From NCBI GenBank assembly GCA_020226215.1, contig CM035235.1, positions 53,349,511 through 53,413,510 on the forward strand: a DNA stretch of 64,000 bases. Direction: 5' to 3'. The DNA is from Sindora glabra. Taxonomy: Eukaryota > Streptophyta > Magnoliopsida > Fabales > Fabaceae. Made by a program: the position numbers and the translations under genes. Positions 11,563 through 25,745 of the stretch are shown here, piece after piece; position 1 is the stretch's first letter; each line of letters begins with the position of its first letter. The notes under the pieces were generated by a model that was given only the letters and a program-made list of their open reading frames with translations, did no database searches and was not told the DNA's origin.

Positions 11563-14500
11563 TGATAACAATTAGATATCACCGTTAACGATCATACGAT
11601 AAATAAATTGATTATAATTTTTTAAAAATATTTGATTTTACTTTTAAAAATTTTTAATGATTAGTTATAGAGATTAATAATTTTAATTTAAAATAAGTTA
11701 TTTAAAATAGCTTTTTTTAAAATTAAAGTTATAGAAAGAGACATTTAAAATTTTATACTCATACTAGCTTCATTTCTTCTCATTCCTGTCCTCATTATCC
11801 ATTTTTTAAAATTATAATTTTTAAATTTTATACACATACAAACCTCATTTTTTAATTTTTAACTTATGAATGGGTTGTAATATTTTATAATTTATTTATG
11901 AGTATTTTTTAAATTTGTAAATATCAAATTAAATATAAATTATGTTTTAGTTATAAAAATTTTAACTTTCCTATCTATAAAAAATAATCCAAGTAAATTA
12001 TAAAATTTATTAAATAACGTCGTACACAAATTAATTATTATATATTGTTTATTTGAACAAAGAATACATATATATATATATTAAATAATATTATATATTT
12101 TTAACAAACAATAGATTTAAAAATTAAAAAAATTAATTGTAATTAATTAGTTTAACAAACTAAGAATACATATATATATATATTAAAATATATATTTAAT
12201 TATTATAAACTAAATTATTGTAATTAATTAGTTTAATAAATAATTGTTTTCATTCCTCTACCAAATACTACCAAATAAGAGTCATGTGCATTAAATCAAT
12301 CAAACCTAGGTCAATTGGAATGTCTTTTATCTTTTACTTTAGTAAATGGCGTCCTGCCAATAATGAACATGGGTCCCTCCCCTTTTATCATATTTCCCGC
12401 TCAATTCCGCACTTTATTTATTTTTCCTTCTTCCTTCTTTTGTCTTTCTTCTTTCTTCCAATAGTTTAATTTTAATATATTTTCCTTCCTTTTTAGATTG
12501 ATTTGCCTTACCGCTTGACCTCCTCTCTCTTAGCTAAATATGGGGTTATCGACATCGATAGCCCAATTCCACTACATCCGCTCTAGGCGGAGATGTTCAA
12601 AGTTCTAGATAAGCCCGTGCAACAACTTTGGCAGCTCAGTCCAGTACAATCTCAAATCCGGAGTCGCCTATCCTTGGTTGGGAAATCAAAACACTCGGGA
12701 AACTACTTAGAGTAGCGACAAGGATTTCCTATTATATGATTTATTTTGAATAAATAGAAATTTTAATTAAAAATGTTAACTAAATTAATTAGTTAATTAT
12801 ATATTCTATTTTTAAAAATAATTAAGATAAAACTTCCTTAATTACATATCATATTTTTAACTCTTATATTATTTTGTAATTCATGCAATAATGATATATT
12901 TTATTTTTATTATAAAATATATTTTTAAAATTAATATTTTATTTATTTAAATTATATAATTACATATTTTATTTTTAAATATTATTACTTTACATCTAAC
13001 ACATTATTTCTTTTCTTTTTATGAGTTTATTAGGTAATATCACATTGTGTTTTATTTTATTATGAAATAAGTTAAAAATTAATTTAATTGAATTCTTTGA
13101 TTATATATTTTATTACTTTAATATTTACGCACCATATATTTCTTTTTCTATTTATTTTTTCATTACATTTTTTTCTTCATTTTATATGCAAACTTCTATT
13201 ATTTACAGTATATATGTTATTATCATTAAGTGGTATAAATTTGATATGTTATAATTTTTTTATTTCAAAATATTTTAAACAAGTTAAAAATTGAATACAG
13301 TAAGTATGTATTAAACAATTAATTAATTAAGTAATTACATTTCTATCTTTTAATCTTTTAATAAAATTATAAAATTTGAATCAAATTCATTTATTTAAAT
13401 TTGATCAATATTTTATATTACTTTTTAAATGCTATATTTTAAATTAAGTATAGATCAATTAAGACTTTGTTATGGTTTTCAACATTTTGTTATCTTTTTC
13501 TTTTACTTTCTTTTTCTTGTATCTCCTTCTTCTTTCAAAAAAAAAAAAAAAAAAACTCTCTTCCTTTTATACTAATATCACTAAATAATATATATAATAT
13601 AATGTAATTTAATTTTATATAAAAATATTTAAATAAGCTAAAATTTTTACTTAATTAAATTACTTAATTACACATTGTATCTTTAACTCAAATTACTTTA
13701 AGCCTTGCTCGCTATTTTTATAATTTTTATTTGGAATAAAATTAATTGCACTCTCCCTCTTTCACTCTTCTCTCCCTTTTCTTTTCATATTAAAAACAAA
13801 GGCCTTTTGCGCTTTTAAAATATTGGATTAACAAGTCAGCCTTATTTTTCTAATGTGGAAAATAGAGTAAGAAAGGAATGAGGAAGGGGAAATACAAGTA
13901 ACATTACTCTTTTATTTTTGTCATGCTAGTTTTTCTTTTTTCTTTTTATTCATACCCACTCATGCTAGTTACAACTTAGACACAAATATCCCTAAAAAGT
14001 ATAGATCTCATATGATATACTTTATTTTCATTGTAGGAATATTTTAAATAAATAAGTTAAAGATTCAATTTAGTGAAATCACTTAACTACATATTTTATT
14101 TGTAGTTCTGGATCTTTATTTGAGCCAAGTTTTAAAACATTAATAAAGTTAATACAGTATATTTTACTTTTATTATAAAACCATTTTAAGTAAGTTAATA
14201 GCTTAATATGGAAAATGTTAATTTTATTAATTGATTATATATTCTCTTTTTAATGAAAATTTTAATAATTGAAATTAAGTTTATTTACTTAAATTTTATT
14301 AATATTTTATTGTTATCAATTGTTAAGCATTATGTTTTAAATTAAATATATATATTAATTAAAACTTTATCAAGGCTTTATGCCTCACATCGAATATATG
14401 GAATGTTGAAAATTTGTTATTTAAATTTTTAATATATTATTGTAAAATGTACGTAAAAAAATATATTTCAATACTTTATTTTTTTATTATATTCAATTTA

Positions 14501-14880
14501 TTTATATTTGAACATTATAAAAATAAAAAATACCTATAGGAATGAGTGGGACAAAAAGCTAGTACTTAATACTCCAGTCTTCACGTATATTTTTTAAAAA
14601 ATATAAGTTGTTATTTCTGTAGTGAACTATGTAAAAAGAGAAGTGTGACATACGATATCTCTTTCTATGATCCTTATCAACGATTTTTCCAAAACAAAAA
14701 TTCAACCGTTGGCCTGCCATAATGCAATTTGATTGAAGTCAATTGTGGCACTTGGGTCGTTGTATTTTATTTGCATATTTGCGTTGGCCTATTGTCGCAA
14801 ATCAGCGTCCATCTTCTTCGGATTCCACGTTGCCATCGGCAAAGATCAGTAGTCTACTCCTTTTAACATATTAAAAATTT
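11563..14880. repeat. Module X, copy 1 (about 3.3 kb, non-coding)
   Basis: This is the most complete copy of an AT-rich repeat module. Landmarks in order are: GATTACTTGATAACAATTAG (11563), AAATGGCGTCCTGCCA (12345), a TTTTGTTATCTTT...CTTCTTCTTTC plus A-run block (13486), a TACTCCAGTCTT block (14570) and a GC-richer TCGCAAATCAGCGTCC block (about 14795). The same landmarks recur in order in copy 2 about 7.6 kb away. No protein frame is conserved among copies, so I see no evidence that the module codes for protein. Confidence 0.75.
12497..12730. other. GC-richer insertion of about 230 bp inside module X copy 1
   Basis: The flanks (TATATTTTCCTTCCTTTTT on the left, AATAAATAGAAA on the right) are nearly continuous in module X copy 2 near 20395-20445, which lacks this block. 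The inserted sequence (TACCGCTTGACC...GTAGCGACAAGG) is of balanced composition. It contains a small imperfect palindrome around CATCCGCTCTAGGCGGAGATG. I do not recognise it and saw no second copy. Exact ends and a target duplication could not be fixed. Confidence 0.5.
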
Positions 14881-14984
14881 GCAGAAAAATGAAGTGCGCA
14901 TTCATTTCACATTTTATTTTATTTTTTATATGGAAATTGCGAATGTTTCATTGTAAATTATCTTTCAATTTTTTTTTTAATAAT

Positions 14985-16709
14985 AGGAGTGGCTAGAGTA
15001 TTGAGGCACTCACAAGAATAAAAAATCAATCCTAAATCCAATAGAAGATATAATATTTTTAAAAGATATCAGATACCATTTAAGTCAGAGATTTTCTCAT
15101 CTAACTTGTCTCCACCACTATACCTAGCTGCTGATTGCCCAGCAACAAAGAATTCAGGTGGTCGGCGATAAACCTAGACCAGGCCTGCTTAATTCTCATT
15201 GTCTAAAGCTTAAACGGTTAAACCATAGTCACTTAATGACACACACTCTTCCATCAGGTGAATTTCAGGTTCATGCAAGACAATCAAACCATTGAGTTTT
15301 CAAAACACAATCCTTAATTTCACATGTCTTATATATGTTTGTTCAGATTAAAAGGAAATAGGGTGAAATGTAAGAGGAAAGAAAGGAAATTAAAGTAATG
15401 TGTTTAGATATTGTATGATTAGATGAAATGAAAATTGAAAGGAAAAAAAAGAACAAAATTATTTATTCATATTTAATTTGATAAAAAGGTAAGAAAAATT
15501 TACGTAAAAATGAAAATTGTAGCATAATTACATTTGTAATTTACGAATTAATTAATAGAATGCTTTGATGTGCAATGAATCTGTAATGATATCAAAATGT
15601 GTGTGTGGATACACAATCCTTATCTTTACGTGTCTTACGAGCTTGCAACTTGCAAGGATTAGATAAGGAGATAAGGCAGTGGCACATTTGTTTTAATCAC
15701 ATCATGCAAGATGGCAATTAAAATTTGTAACATGAAATCCAAAACGTCAGATTGTGTTTAAAAAAAAAGTGTCTACGATTATTCCAAAACGAACATTCAA
15801 CGGTTGCCCTGCCTTAGCACATGAAACCACTCTACCATTAAATTGTGATTAAAACAAAAGTATAAGCATCATATCTCTTTCCATCAATCTTGGTCAAAAT
15901 TTGTCTGAAATCGAAAATTCTACCGTTGCCCTGCCACGCCGTTTAAGGCAATTTGATTAGTATCTATCGTGGTTGCACTTAATGTATTTAATTATGCACA
16001 CTAAAATTCCTTGTTTATTGATGATGATGATGATGATAGGTTATTTGATTCACAAAACTAGTATGAAAAGTACAACTTCATATGAAGTAGAAAATTTTTG
16101 AGTTGTCAAGTTGACCATCAATTGCCAAAATGTTGGAAGTAGAAGAAATTCTACTTACCACAAATCATAGAAAGTTATTCACCCCTACTCTTTCAGTGAA
16201 ATTTTTTTTTCATGCCTTTTATAAATAAAAATATAAAATTACACCTGTTCAATTTATATCAAATAACCACTTTTACATTTTATCCTTATTATTTAAAAAT
16301 TATAATAAATTTATTAATTATTAATTATGATTACACTTATTCAAATATAGTTATCAATTATATGAAATAAAATTATTTATTAAGTGCATAATCAATAGAG
16401 AATGAGTAAAAATAAAAATTAAATATTATTTCAAAAATATAAATTGCAAAAATGAACATAAATATTATTATAATAATAAAAATTTAATTATAAATATAAT
16501 ATATTTATATATATATGTCTATTATTTTATTTTGTTTACTATTTTATATTTATAATTTTTATTATTTATTATTTTAATATTCAATTATAACAATGAAAAA
16601 CTATGTATTTCTTATCTATTTTATACAAATTTGGTGAAATTTATTATTTAATATATATTTTTCTTCATTCAAATTATATTTCATTTTAATAATATTAAGA
16701 TAATTTAAG

Positions 16710-16768
<59 letters not shown>

Positions 16769-18566
16769 AAGGACATCTTAATTTTTATAATTTTTTTACT
16801 TTGTATAGTAAATTAAAAAAAGAAAATACTAATTTAGAAAAATAATAAAGATGAGAAATATAGTTTAAAAAAAAGATAATTGGAAACAATTAAAATCTAT
16901 TGATATTTTTATTTTTATATTACTATTTTGGTAATACTTTCTAGAATGTTTAAGTCTAAACCAAATAAAATATAGAAAGTTAGTTATCAACAATTACAAA
17001 TTTCTTAGTTTTATAACCAAATAACTTTAAACACCACTAAGAAAATTTACTTCCTAAGAAATTCAACTTTGAAAAAAAATAATAGTATCATAGCAAGAAA
17101 AAAATATCTTCTCTGCAGAAATAGACATTATATTTGGTTGTACTCCCTACATTAGGTAAATAGGGAATTTTCTATAATTAGAAAAATGTTGCCATTATAA
17201 ACAACAATAAATAATATTGTATATTCTGTAATAAATATTTTTTGATAAAATAAACTAATCTTGCATTTGGTATGATGCAATAGAGTGAAATTGATTGTAT
17301 AGGAGTGGGAAAGGAAATGGGAATAAAGAATGGATATTTCATTTCATTTTTATGTTTGGTAAAACAGAATAATGTTGAAAAGAAGTGAAAAAAATTGTTA
17401 ATGATGATAATGACTTTAATAGAAAAATAATAAATGTCATTTTAAATAATTTAATGTTATTATAAAACATGATATGATCAATAGTAAAGCTTTTCACAAT
17501 TTAAATTTTAACATTAAATTTATAATTAACTAAAAAATTGTAATAAAAGTATAAATATTCTAATTTACTAAATTTTTATATTAAGTAATTTTTTTGCAAA
17601 GAATATAAAAATATCATATTTAAATTTAATCATAAAAATACAATCATGTGATTATTTTAATAGTTAATTCTTTAAAAATTAATATTTTATTATATATTAA
17701 CAATGGATAATATTGGACTATATGAAAAAAAGAGTGATAAATGTGTAAAAAGATTATTGCATAAAATGTTGGAATGCCCCATTTCCTCACTTTTACTAAA
17801 ATGGATATTTTACCATTTGAAAGAATGATAATTTCCTTGTAATACATATAAATAAACATTTCAATCATTTTATCCAAGCAAATGTACCTTAAGTCGATCA
17901 GACCAGAGATACATCATTTGTTTTGCACCCAAATTGTAAGGTCTATTGTTAAATGGTAAATGATGTAGGAGGTTATTGCTTATCCTACTAAGAGGCCATC
18001 TGACCCTTTCATGCTATACCACGTGATCATTAAATTTTAAATGGAGGTCATTGCCTCGTTTGTTATATTTATTTTTCTTTTTATTATTGTAGCTCTTTCT
18101 CTTACTTTGATTATAATTTATACGTACTTTATATATATAATAATATTTTGAATTTTTTAATTTTTAACCATATTTTTAAAAAAATTAATTTTATCAAAAT
18201 TTGAAAAATTTTTAAAATTTAAAAATCATATGATACAGCTATTGAAAGTGTCAGATGGCTTACCCTATGATTGGTTAGAGGAAAAAAGAGGGAAAATAAA
18301 AAAAATTGAAAATTAGTAGTAAAGAAAATAAGAAGAAAAGAAAATTTTAAAGTTATAATGTATAAAGATAATGGAAATCAGAATTGGTTTCTTTCTTTTT
18401 TTCATTCAAGCCAATCAAAAGAATAATATATAAAATATAAAATATTATTAAAATATATTAACATTTAAATAAATTATAAAATATACTTATACCTTTATAT
18501 ATAATTTTTTATATAAACATCTAATACCAAATATTTTTATACAATCAATTAATACTATAAGTGATC
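14985..18566. repeat. Module Y, copy 1 (about 3.6 kb, non-coding)
   Basis: Landmarks in order are: TCCACCACTATACCTAGCTGCTG (15107 onward), a CTTAAACGGTTAAACCATAG block (15210), a CGTTGCCCTGCC block (15920), a (TGA)n run (16019-16036), a (TA)n run (16719-16765), GGGAATAAAGAATGGATATTTC (about 17318) and a TTATTGCTTATCCTAC block (about 17973). The same order appears in copy 3 (34996-38385), and the first half appears in copy 2 (22905-24955). All open frames in it are short and not conserved. Confidence 0.75.
16719..16765. repeat. (TA)n microsatellite
   Basis: About 22 uninterrupted TA dinucleotides after a short CATA lead-in. It lies in module Y copy 1; copy 3 has only a short TA run at the same place (about 36631-36645), so it has expanded or contracted. 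Confidence 0.9.
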
Positions 18567-18795
18567 AAATCAGCCAAGATATTTGTGGCCAACGAAGGGG
18601 TGGAGGACTCATGAGACCGTTAACACTTTGGTAGAGCTGTGGTGACAAGCTCGCCCTTTGAGCAATAACTATGGTTCAAATCGAATGTTCTACAGCGAGG
18701 TAGTACTCCTATGGTAACGCCCAAAGAGGACCATCAACGTTGGTTGCCCCTTCTCTCTCTTTTTCATAGCAAAAAAAAATCAACCAAGATATTTG
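18567..18795 (+). mobile_element. tRNA-derived SINE with target-site duplication
   Basis: A GC-richer element of about 190 bp (18586-18776) interrupts AT-rich module Y DNA. It has a candidate Pol III A box (TTTGGTAGAGCTGTGG, near 18627-18642) and a good B box GGTTCAAATCG at 18673-18683. A pyrimidine-rich segment and an A-tail follow at its 3' end. It is flanked by a long direct repeat, AAATCAGCCAAGATATTTG (18567-18585) and AAATCAACCAAGATATTTG (18777-18795), with one mismatch. This is the usual mark of target-primed retroposition. It encodes nothing and would depend on LINE machinery. Confidence 0.75.
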
Positions 18796-19024
18796 GTTAA
18801 TGATTAATGTAATAAGCTAATTACGGGTTGTTGTATTTTTTATATGAAATAAATAAAATATTTCTCTATAACTATAATTATAATTATAATTAAATATAAA
18901 TAAATAATACCATATGTTTTTATAAAAAGTATTTTTTCTAAAATTAGCCGAGGTTAAATGACCGAAAGGAGAAATACATCATTTTTTTCCTCACAACTTG
19001 CAAAAGTACATTGTCAGAATGTGT

Positions 19025-22000
19025 ATATATATCTCTTTTCATAATTCTTATCAATAATTTCTCTATAATGAAAATTCTACAAATGCTCTGCCAGGTCAGT
19101 TGATGTAATTTGGCTTAGATGAAATGTACTGATTATTTGATAACAATTAGATATCATAGTTAACGATCATAAGTTAAATGATTAATCATAATTTTTTAAA
19201 TTTTTTTGTAATTTTGAAAATTTTTAATAATTAGTTATAGACAATAATTTTAAATAAAAATAAGCTATTTAAAACATTTTATTTTTAATTAAAATTATAG
19301 CTAGAGAAACTTTAAATTTTATACTTATATTAGCTGCATTTTTTTTATTTTTACCCTCATTATCCATTTTTCAATAGTATAAGTTTTAGATCTTATAATA
19401 ATATAAACCCCATTTTTTATTTTAAACTTATGAATGTGCTTTAATACCATATAATTTATTTATCAGTGATGTTTTTAAATTTGTAGATAATAAATTAAAT
19501 ATAAATTCTGTTTTGATTTTAAAAATTTGAGCTTTCCTATGTGTAAAAAATAATTTAAATAAATTATAAAATTTATTAAATTAGATCACACTCAAATTAA
19601 ATAATATATATTGTTTATTTGAATCTAAGAATACATATATATTAAATAAAATTATAAATTTTTAACAAAAATAAAATAAAAAATTAAATAAATTAGTGAT
19701 ATTGATATAATCATTTGTATTTTATTATTTAACAAGAAAAAGTGATTATTTTATATATTATCCAAATAAAAATACATTTATACAATCAATTATTAACTAA
19801 TATTATCAAACATGAGATAAATTATTGTAATTAATCAGCTCAATAAATAGTTATTTTCATTCTTCTACGCAATACCCAAAAAGAGCTGCGTGTATTAAAT
19901 CAATCAAACCAAGATCAATTGAAATATTTTTACTCCATCTGTTCTTATTTATTTATCGCTATCAATTAATTTCACATATATTAAAAAATAATTTAATTTA
20001 TTTATTTTTAATAAATTTTACAAAATTATCTTTTATACATAAAATTTAGTATAATTAAAAATATAGAGAGAAATATAAGAAAATAAATACAATCTGATTA
20101 ATAGTGAAATAATGAAGTATTTATTAATGATAAGAAAATGTATATTTGAGAAAACAATATTTAATACTTTATTAAAATTTTGAAACGATGGATAAAAAAG
20201 GATAATTTTTTTTCAAAATGCACAGGAACGGATGGAGTATCTTTTGTTCTAATAAATGGCGTCCTGCCATTAATGAACATGTGTCACTCCCCTTTTATCT
20301 TATTTGCCCTTCAATTCCATACTCACTACATCATTTATTTTTTCTTCTTTCTTATTTTGTCTTGTTTTTTCCAATATTTTAATTATAATATATTTTCCTC
20401 CTTTTATCAAATTTATTAAATAGTTTTTTTAAATAAATAGAAAATCTAATTAAAAATGTTAATTGATTATATATATATATTCTATTTTGAAAAATAATTA
20501 AAATAAAACATCCTTAACTGCATATTATAATTTTATTGCAACACAATATATTTTATTTTATTGTAACAATATTTTTTTAAATTAATTTTTTATTTAATTA
20601 AATTATTTATTTACATATTTTACTTGACAATATTATTACTTTACACCTAACACACCATTCCGTGTCTTATTTTATTATATATTTTATTTTTAACTTTTAT
20701 TACTTTAATATTTATGCACTATATCTTTCCTTTCTATTTATTTTGTCCATTACATTTTTTCTTTATTTTACATGTTAGCTCCTATTATTTATAGTATAAA
20801 TGTTACTATCATTAAGTAGTACAAATATAATATGTTATATTTTATTTTTATTATAAAATATTTTAAAACTTGAATATAAAAGGTATTAATTAGTTAATTA
20901 CATTTCTATCTCTTAAAATTTTAAAAAAAATATTTGAAAATTTGAATCAAATTCATTTATTTAAATTTTATCAATATTTTTGTATTAATTTTTAAGTGCC
21001 ACATTTTAAATTAAGTATACATTGATTGAGATTTTGTTAAGGTTTACAATTTTTTGTTATCTTTCTCTTTTATTTTCCTTTTCTTGTATCTTCTTCTTCT
21101 TTCAAAAAAAACCCTCTTCCTTTCATATTAATGTCTCTAAATAATATATACTATATAAAAATATTTAAATAAGTTAAATTTTTAATTTAAATAAATTACT
21201 TAGTTATATATTTTATTTTTGACTCAAATTAATGTAAGTCTTACACACTATTTCTTAATTTTTATTTGAAATAAAATTACTTGCACTCTCCCTCGCTCAC
21301 TTTCCTTCTATATCAGAGAAACAAAGGCCTTTTGGGCTTTAAAACAATAAATTAAAAAATCAGCCGACTTTTCTAGTATGGAAAAGAGTGTAAGAAAGAA
21401 GGGAGGAGAAATGTAAGTAGCATTACCCTTTTATTTTTGCCCTCGTAAGTTTTTCATTTTTTTTTTGCGCATTCATATTAGTTACAACTTGGACACCAAT
21501 ATCCCGAAATAGTATAAATCTGATATGATATACTTTGTTTTCATTGTAAGAACATTTTAAATAAATAAGTTAAATATTTAATTCAGTGAAATTACTTAAC
21601 TACATATTTTATTTTTAACTCCCAATCTTAGTTTGAGTCAAGTTCTAAAACATTACTAAAGATAATACAATATATTTTACTTTTATTATAAAAACATTTT
21701 AACTAAGTTAATAGCATAATATGGAAAGTGTAAATTTTATTAGTTAATTATATATTCTATTTTAATAAAAAAATTAATATGAGAAATTAAATTTTTTATT
21801 TAAAATTTATTAGTATTTTATCAATGTCAATTGTTAAGTATTATGTTTTAAATTAAATATATATGTTAATTAAAATTTTATCAAGACTTGATGCCTCACG
21901 TCGAATGTACGGTATGTTGAAAATTTGTTATTTAAAATTTTAATATACGACTGTAAAATGAACGTAAAAAATTATGTTTCAATACTTTAATTATTTATTA

Positions 22001-22190
22001 TATGGAGTTTATTTATGTATTAACATTATAAAAAATAAAGAATATCCGTAGGAACGAACAGGACAAAACGCTAGTACTTAATACTCCAGTCTTAACATAT
22101 ATTTTTTAAAAATATCAGTTGTCATTTCTGTCGTGAATTATGTATAAAAAGAATTGTATATACGTATCTCTTTCCATGATCGATACTCAT
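19025..22190. repeat. Module X, copy 2
   Basis: It aligns with copy 1 from GATTATTTGATAACAATTAG (19131) through AAATGGCGTCCTGCCA (about 20256), the CTTCTTCTTTC plus A-run block (about 21090) and TACTCCAGTCTT (about 22083). The spacing from copy 1 is 7.5-7.9 kb. A GTTGCCCTGCC-type short repeat just precedes it (19065-19100). The copy breaks off near 22190, where an unrelated insertion begins. Confidence 0.75.
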
Positions 22191-22194
22191 CATC

Positions 22195-22465
22195 TAAACG
22201 TTTTATTTCAGTTAAATATATGTTTATGTAAAGTGTTTTTAAGGTACAATATAATAAAAATTATATTTACCAAGAAGAGGGAAAGATAAATAATTGAAGT
22301 ATAAAATATTTATAATTAATTAGTTAATTATAGAATAATTGTAATTTTACATTTTGTATTTATATTTCTATCTCCTTTATAAAATTTATTTTTAATACAA
22401 CAAAAGTAGATTTTTTTTATTATGACTAAATGTATTTTAAAATTTTAGGGGGAGAAGTGCATGAT

Positions 22466-22499
<34 letters not shown>

Positions 22500-22700
22500 A
22501 AAATGTACCAAGTTTTGGGGGGAGGGGGCGCTCCTGACCCCTTTTGGCTTTGTCGTTGGGTGACAAGTAGATGATGGCTGTGACAATACTTTTGAAAATG
22601 TACCAAGCTTTTTTTTTTATTTTTTTTTGGGGGGGGGGGGGCGCGCTCCTGACTCCTTTTGGCTTTGTCGTTGGGTGACAGGTAGATGGTCTCCATAAAG
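22195..22700 (-). mobile_element. Unclassified element with an internal duplication; inverted relative at 28.37-28.69 kb
   Basis: Bases 22215-22460 are similar to the reverse complement of about 28390-28690. Shared stretches include AAGTGTTTTTAAGGTA, GTATAAAATATTTATAATTAATTA and TTTTAAAATTTTAGG. Beyond a (TA)n run (22469-22497) the copy here carries two direct repeats. One is at 22501-22575 and one at 22596-22689; each has AAATGTACCAAG, a G-run, CTCCTGAC, CTTTTGGCTTTGTCGTTGGGTGACA and GTAGATG. The second contains a run of 13 G (22629-22641). The end TTTGGCTTTGTC and its partner GCAGAGCCAAAGG at 28.37 kb resemble hAT-type termini (GGCAGAGCC-like), but I could not define both ends. The frames in it are shadows of the repeats. 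Confidence 0.5.
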
Positions 22701-22904
22701 AAGATGAAGAAAAAAGGTTAAAAAAAGTCCTCATGTCATGGATTCCAACCATTGATCTTACAATCATTATCTTATTTATTCTAATAATTTCAAAAATGTC
22801 ATTATATTTCTATAGATGTTGATTCAACCTATGACTATGTAAAATTGCAATTATGTGGTAATGATACTCGCTTGAGCGCAGTAGTGCCCAAGATGACGAT
22901 TCGT

Positions 22905-24955
22905 TGCTGAAGGCTTGTGTCCACCACTATGCCTAGTTGCTGATTGCCCAACAAGAAGGAAACCACGTGGTCGGCGATAAACCTTGAGAAGAGTTGCTCA
23001 ATTCTAATTGTCCAAAGCTTAAACGGTTAAATCATAGTTGCTTAGTGACCACACACTCTTCCATCATGTAAATTTCAGTCTCATGGAAGACAATCAAAAC
23101 CCTGAATTTTCAAAACACAATCCTTAATTTCACATGTCTTATATATGTTTGTTGAGGTTAAAAGGAAATAAGGTGAAATGTAAGAGGAAAGAAAGAAAAT
23201 TAAAAATATGTTCAGATATTCTATGTTTGGATGAAATGAAAAATGAAAAGAAAAAAAGAATAAAATTGTTTATTCGTATTTAATTTGATAAAAAGGTAAG
23301 AAAAATTTATGTAAAAATTAAAATTGTAGCATAATTTTATTTGTTATTTAACAACTAATTAGTAGAATATTTTGACAATTCAGGTACGCATCTCTAACAA
23401 TTGAATTTTAGATACACAATCCTTATCTTTACGGGTCTTACGAACCTGCAACTTTCAAGGAATAGGGAAAGAGATAAGGCAGCGACATATTTGTTTTAAT
23501 CACATCATGCACGGTGGCAATTAAAACTTGTAAAATTAAATCCAAAACCTCAGATTGTGTTTAAAACAAAAGTGTCAACAATTATTCCAAAACGAACATT
23601 CAACGTTTGCCCTGCCCTGCCACATGATGCGACTATGTCGTTAAATTATGTTTAAAACAAAAGTGTCAATGTCATATCTCTTTTCATCATTCTTAATCAA
23701 TATTTTTCTGAAAATGAAAATTCTAACGTTGCCGTGCCCCTTCATGCAATATGATTAGTATGCCTCGTGGTTGCACTTAATGTATTTAATTATGCACACT
23801 AAAATTTCTTGTTTTAATAGTAGTAGTAATAATAATAATAATAAATCATTTGGTTTACAAAAGTAGTATAAGAAGTGTAATTTTATATGTAGTAAGAAAT
23901 CTTTGAATTGTTGGGTTGACTATCAATTGTCAAAATGTTGAGTTCTACTTCCTATAAATTATAGGAAGTTATTTATTTGCAACCCTTTCTTAAAAAGAAA
24001 TTTTATTTTTTTATAGATAAAAATATAAAACTACTCCAACATAATTTATATCAAATGACCACTTTTGCATTTTATCCTTACTATTTGAAAATTATAATAA
24101 TACTTATTCAAATATAATTATCAATTTTATAAAATATAATTATTTCATAAGTATATAATAAATAGAGAATGAGTCAAAATAAAAATTAATTATTATTTCA
24201 TAAATATAAATTGTAAATATAAACATAAATATTATTATAATAAAAATTTAATTCTAAATATAATGTATTTATTATATATATCTATTATATTGTTTTGTAT
24301 ATTGCTTTGCATTTATAATATTTATTATATGTTATTTTAATATTCAATTACAATATTTAAAAATATGTATTTCATATCTATTTTTAAAATTTTGATAGAA
24401 TTTATTACTCAATAAATGTTTTTCTCCATTTAAATTATATTAAAATAGTTTATGATATATAAATAAATATCAAGGACATCTTAATTTTTATATAAATTTA
24501 TTTTGCCTTTTATAGTAAATTAAAAAAATAAAAATTACCAACTTAAAAAATGATAAGGATTAGAAATATGGCTTGAAAAAAAGATAATCGAAAATAACTT
24601 TAAGTGCTATTCAAAAATATCATAAGAAAATTTACTTATTAAAAAATTCTACTTCTTATGTGAATCAAATGACACCTAAATTTTTTATTAAAAAGGAAAG
24701 GAGATCTTCGTTCTATTTTTATACCTCTTTATATATAAAATAAGAGCGTCATAGCGGAGAAAAAAATATCTTCTTTGTAGAATTGGACATTGTATTCTGT
24801 TGCACTCCTTGCATTGGGTAAATAGAGAATTTTCTATAATTTAAAGATTTTGCCATTATAAACACCAACAAAGAATATTATATATTCTTGCAATAAATAT
24901 TTTTTGATAAAACAAACTAATGTTATATTTGGTATCATGTAATGGAATCGAACTG
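22905..24955. repeat. Module Y, copy 2 (truncated)
   Basis: It matches copy 1 from GTCCACCACTATGCCTAG (about 22918) through the CTTAAACGGTTAAATCATAG block, the CGTTGCCGTGCC block (about 23727) and the AT-rich section. It ends abruptly at about 24950 (TGTAATGGAATCGAACTGACA), where module X sequence starts. The last third of module Y is missing. Confidence 0.7.
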
Positions 24956-25745
24956 ACATATTTTAAATAAATATGTTAAAGATTTAATTTAGTGAAATCA
25001 CTTAACTATATATTTTAATTTTAACTCCATATCTTTGTTGGGGCCAAGTTTTAAAATATTACTAAAGCTAATACAATATATTTTATTTTTATTATAAAAA
25101 CATTTTAATTAAGTTAGTAGCCTAACATGCAAAGTGTTAATTTTATTAGTTAATTATATGTTCTATTTTTAATAAAAGATTTGATAATTGAAGTTAAATT
25201 TATTTATTTAAATTTTATTAATATTTTATAAGTATTAATTGTTAAGTATTATTTTTCAAATTAAATATATATTAATTAAAAATTTTATCAAGATTTTACA
25301 CCACACGTCGAATAGATGGAATGTTGAAAATTTGTTATTTAAAATTTCAATATATGATTGTAAAATGAACCTAAAAATTTATATTTCAATACTTTATTTT
25401 TTATTATATACAGTTAATTTATATAGTAACATTATAAAAATAAAAAATATCCGTAGGAATGAACGGGACAAAAAGTTAGTACTTAGTAATCCAGTCTTAA
25501 CGTATATTTTTCTGTCGTGAACTGTGCAAAAAGAGAACGGGACAAAAAGTCTCAACGTTTTTTCCAAAACGGAAATTCTAACGTTGGCCTGCCAATGAGA
25601 TTTAATTGAATTCTATTGTGGGACTTGGGTCGGCGTATTTTATTTGTAAATATGCTTCAGCCTATCGTCGCAAGTCAGCGTCCATTTTCTTCGGATTCCA
25701 TGTTGCTGTCGGCAAAGAGTAGTGGTCTAGTCCTTTTAACACATG
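24950..25745. repeat. Module X, copy 3 (3' part only)
   Basis: It corresponds to about 14030-14860 of copy 1. It starts at ATTTTAAATAAATATGTTAAAG, passes the TAATCCAGTCTT block (25490) and the GCAAGTCAGCGTCCA block (about 25670), and ends at CCTTTTAACACATG. The junction with module Y copy 2 suggests unequal exchange or a deletion. Confidence 0.65.

Noticed and set aside
22426..22767. Overlapping frames of 83 and 113 codons in the duplicated element at 22.5 kb
   Set aside because: The repeated peptide (YLSPNDKAK) only reflects the DNA duplication; G-runs and (TA)n make up the rest.
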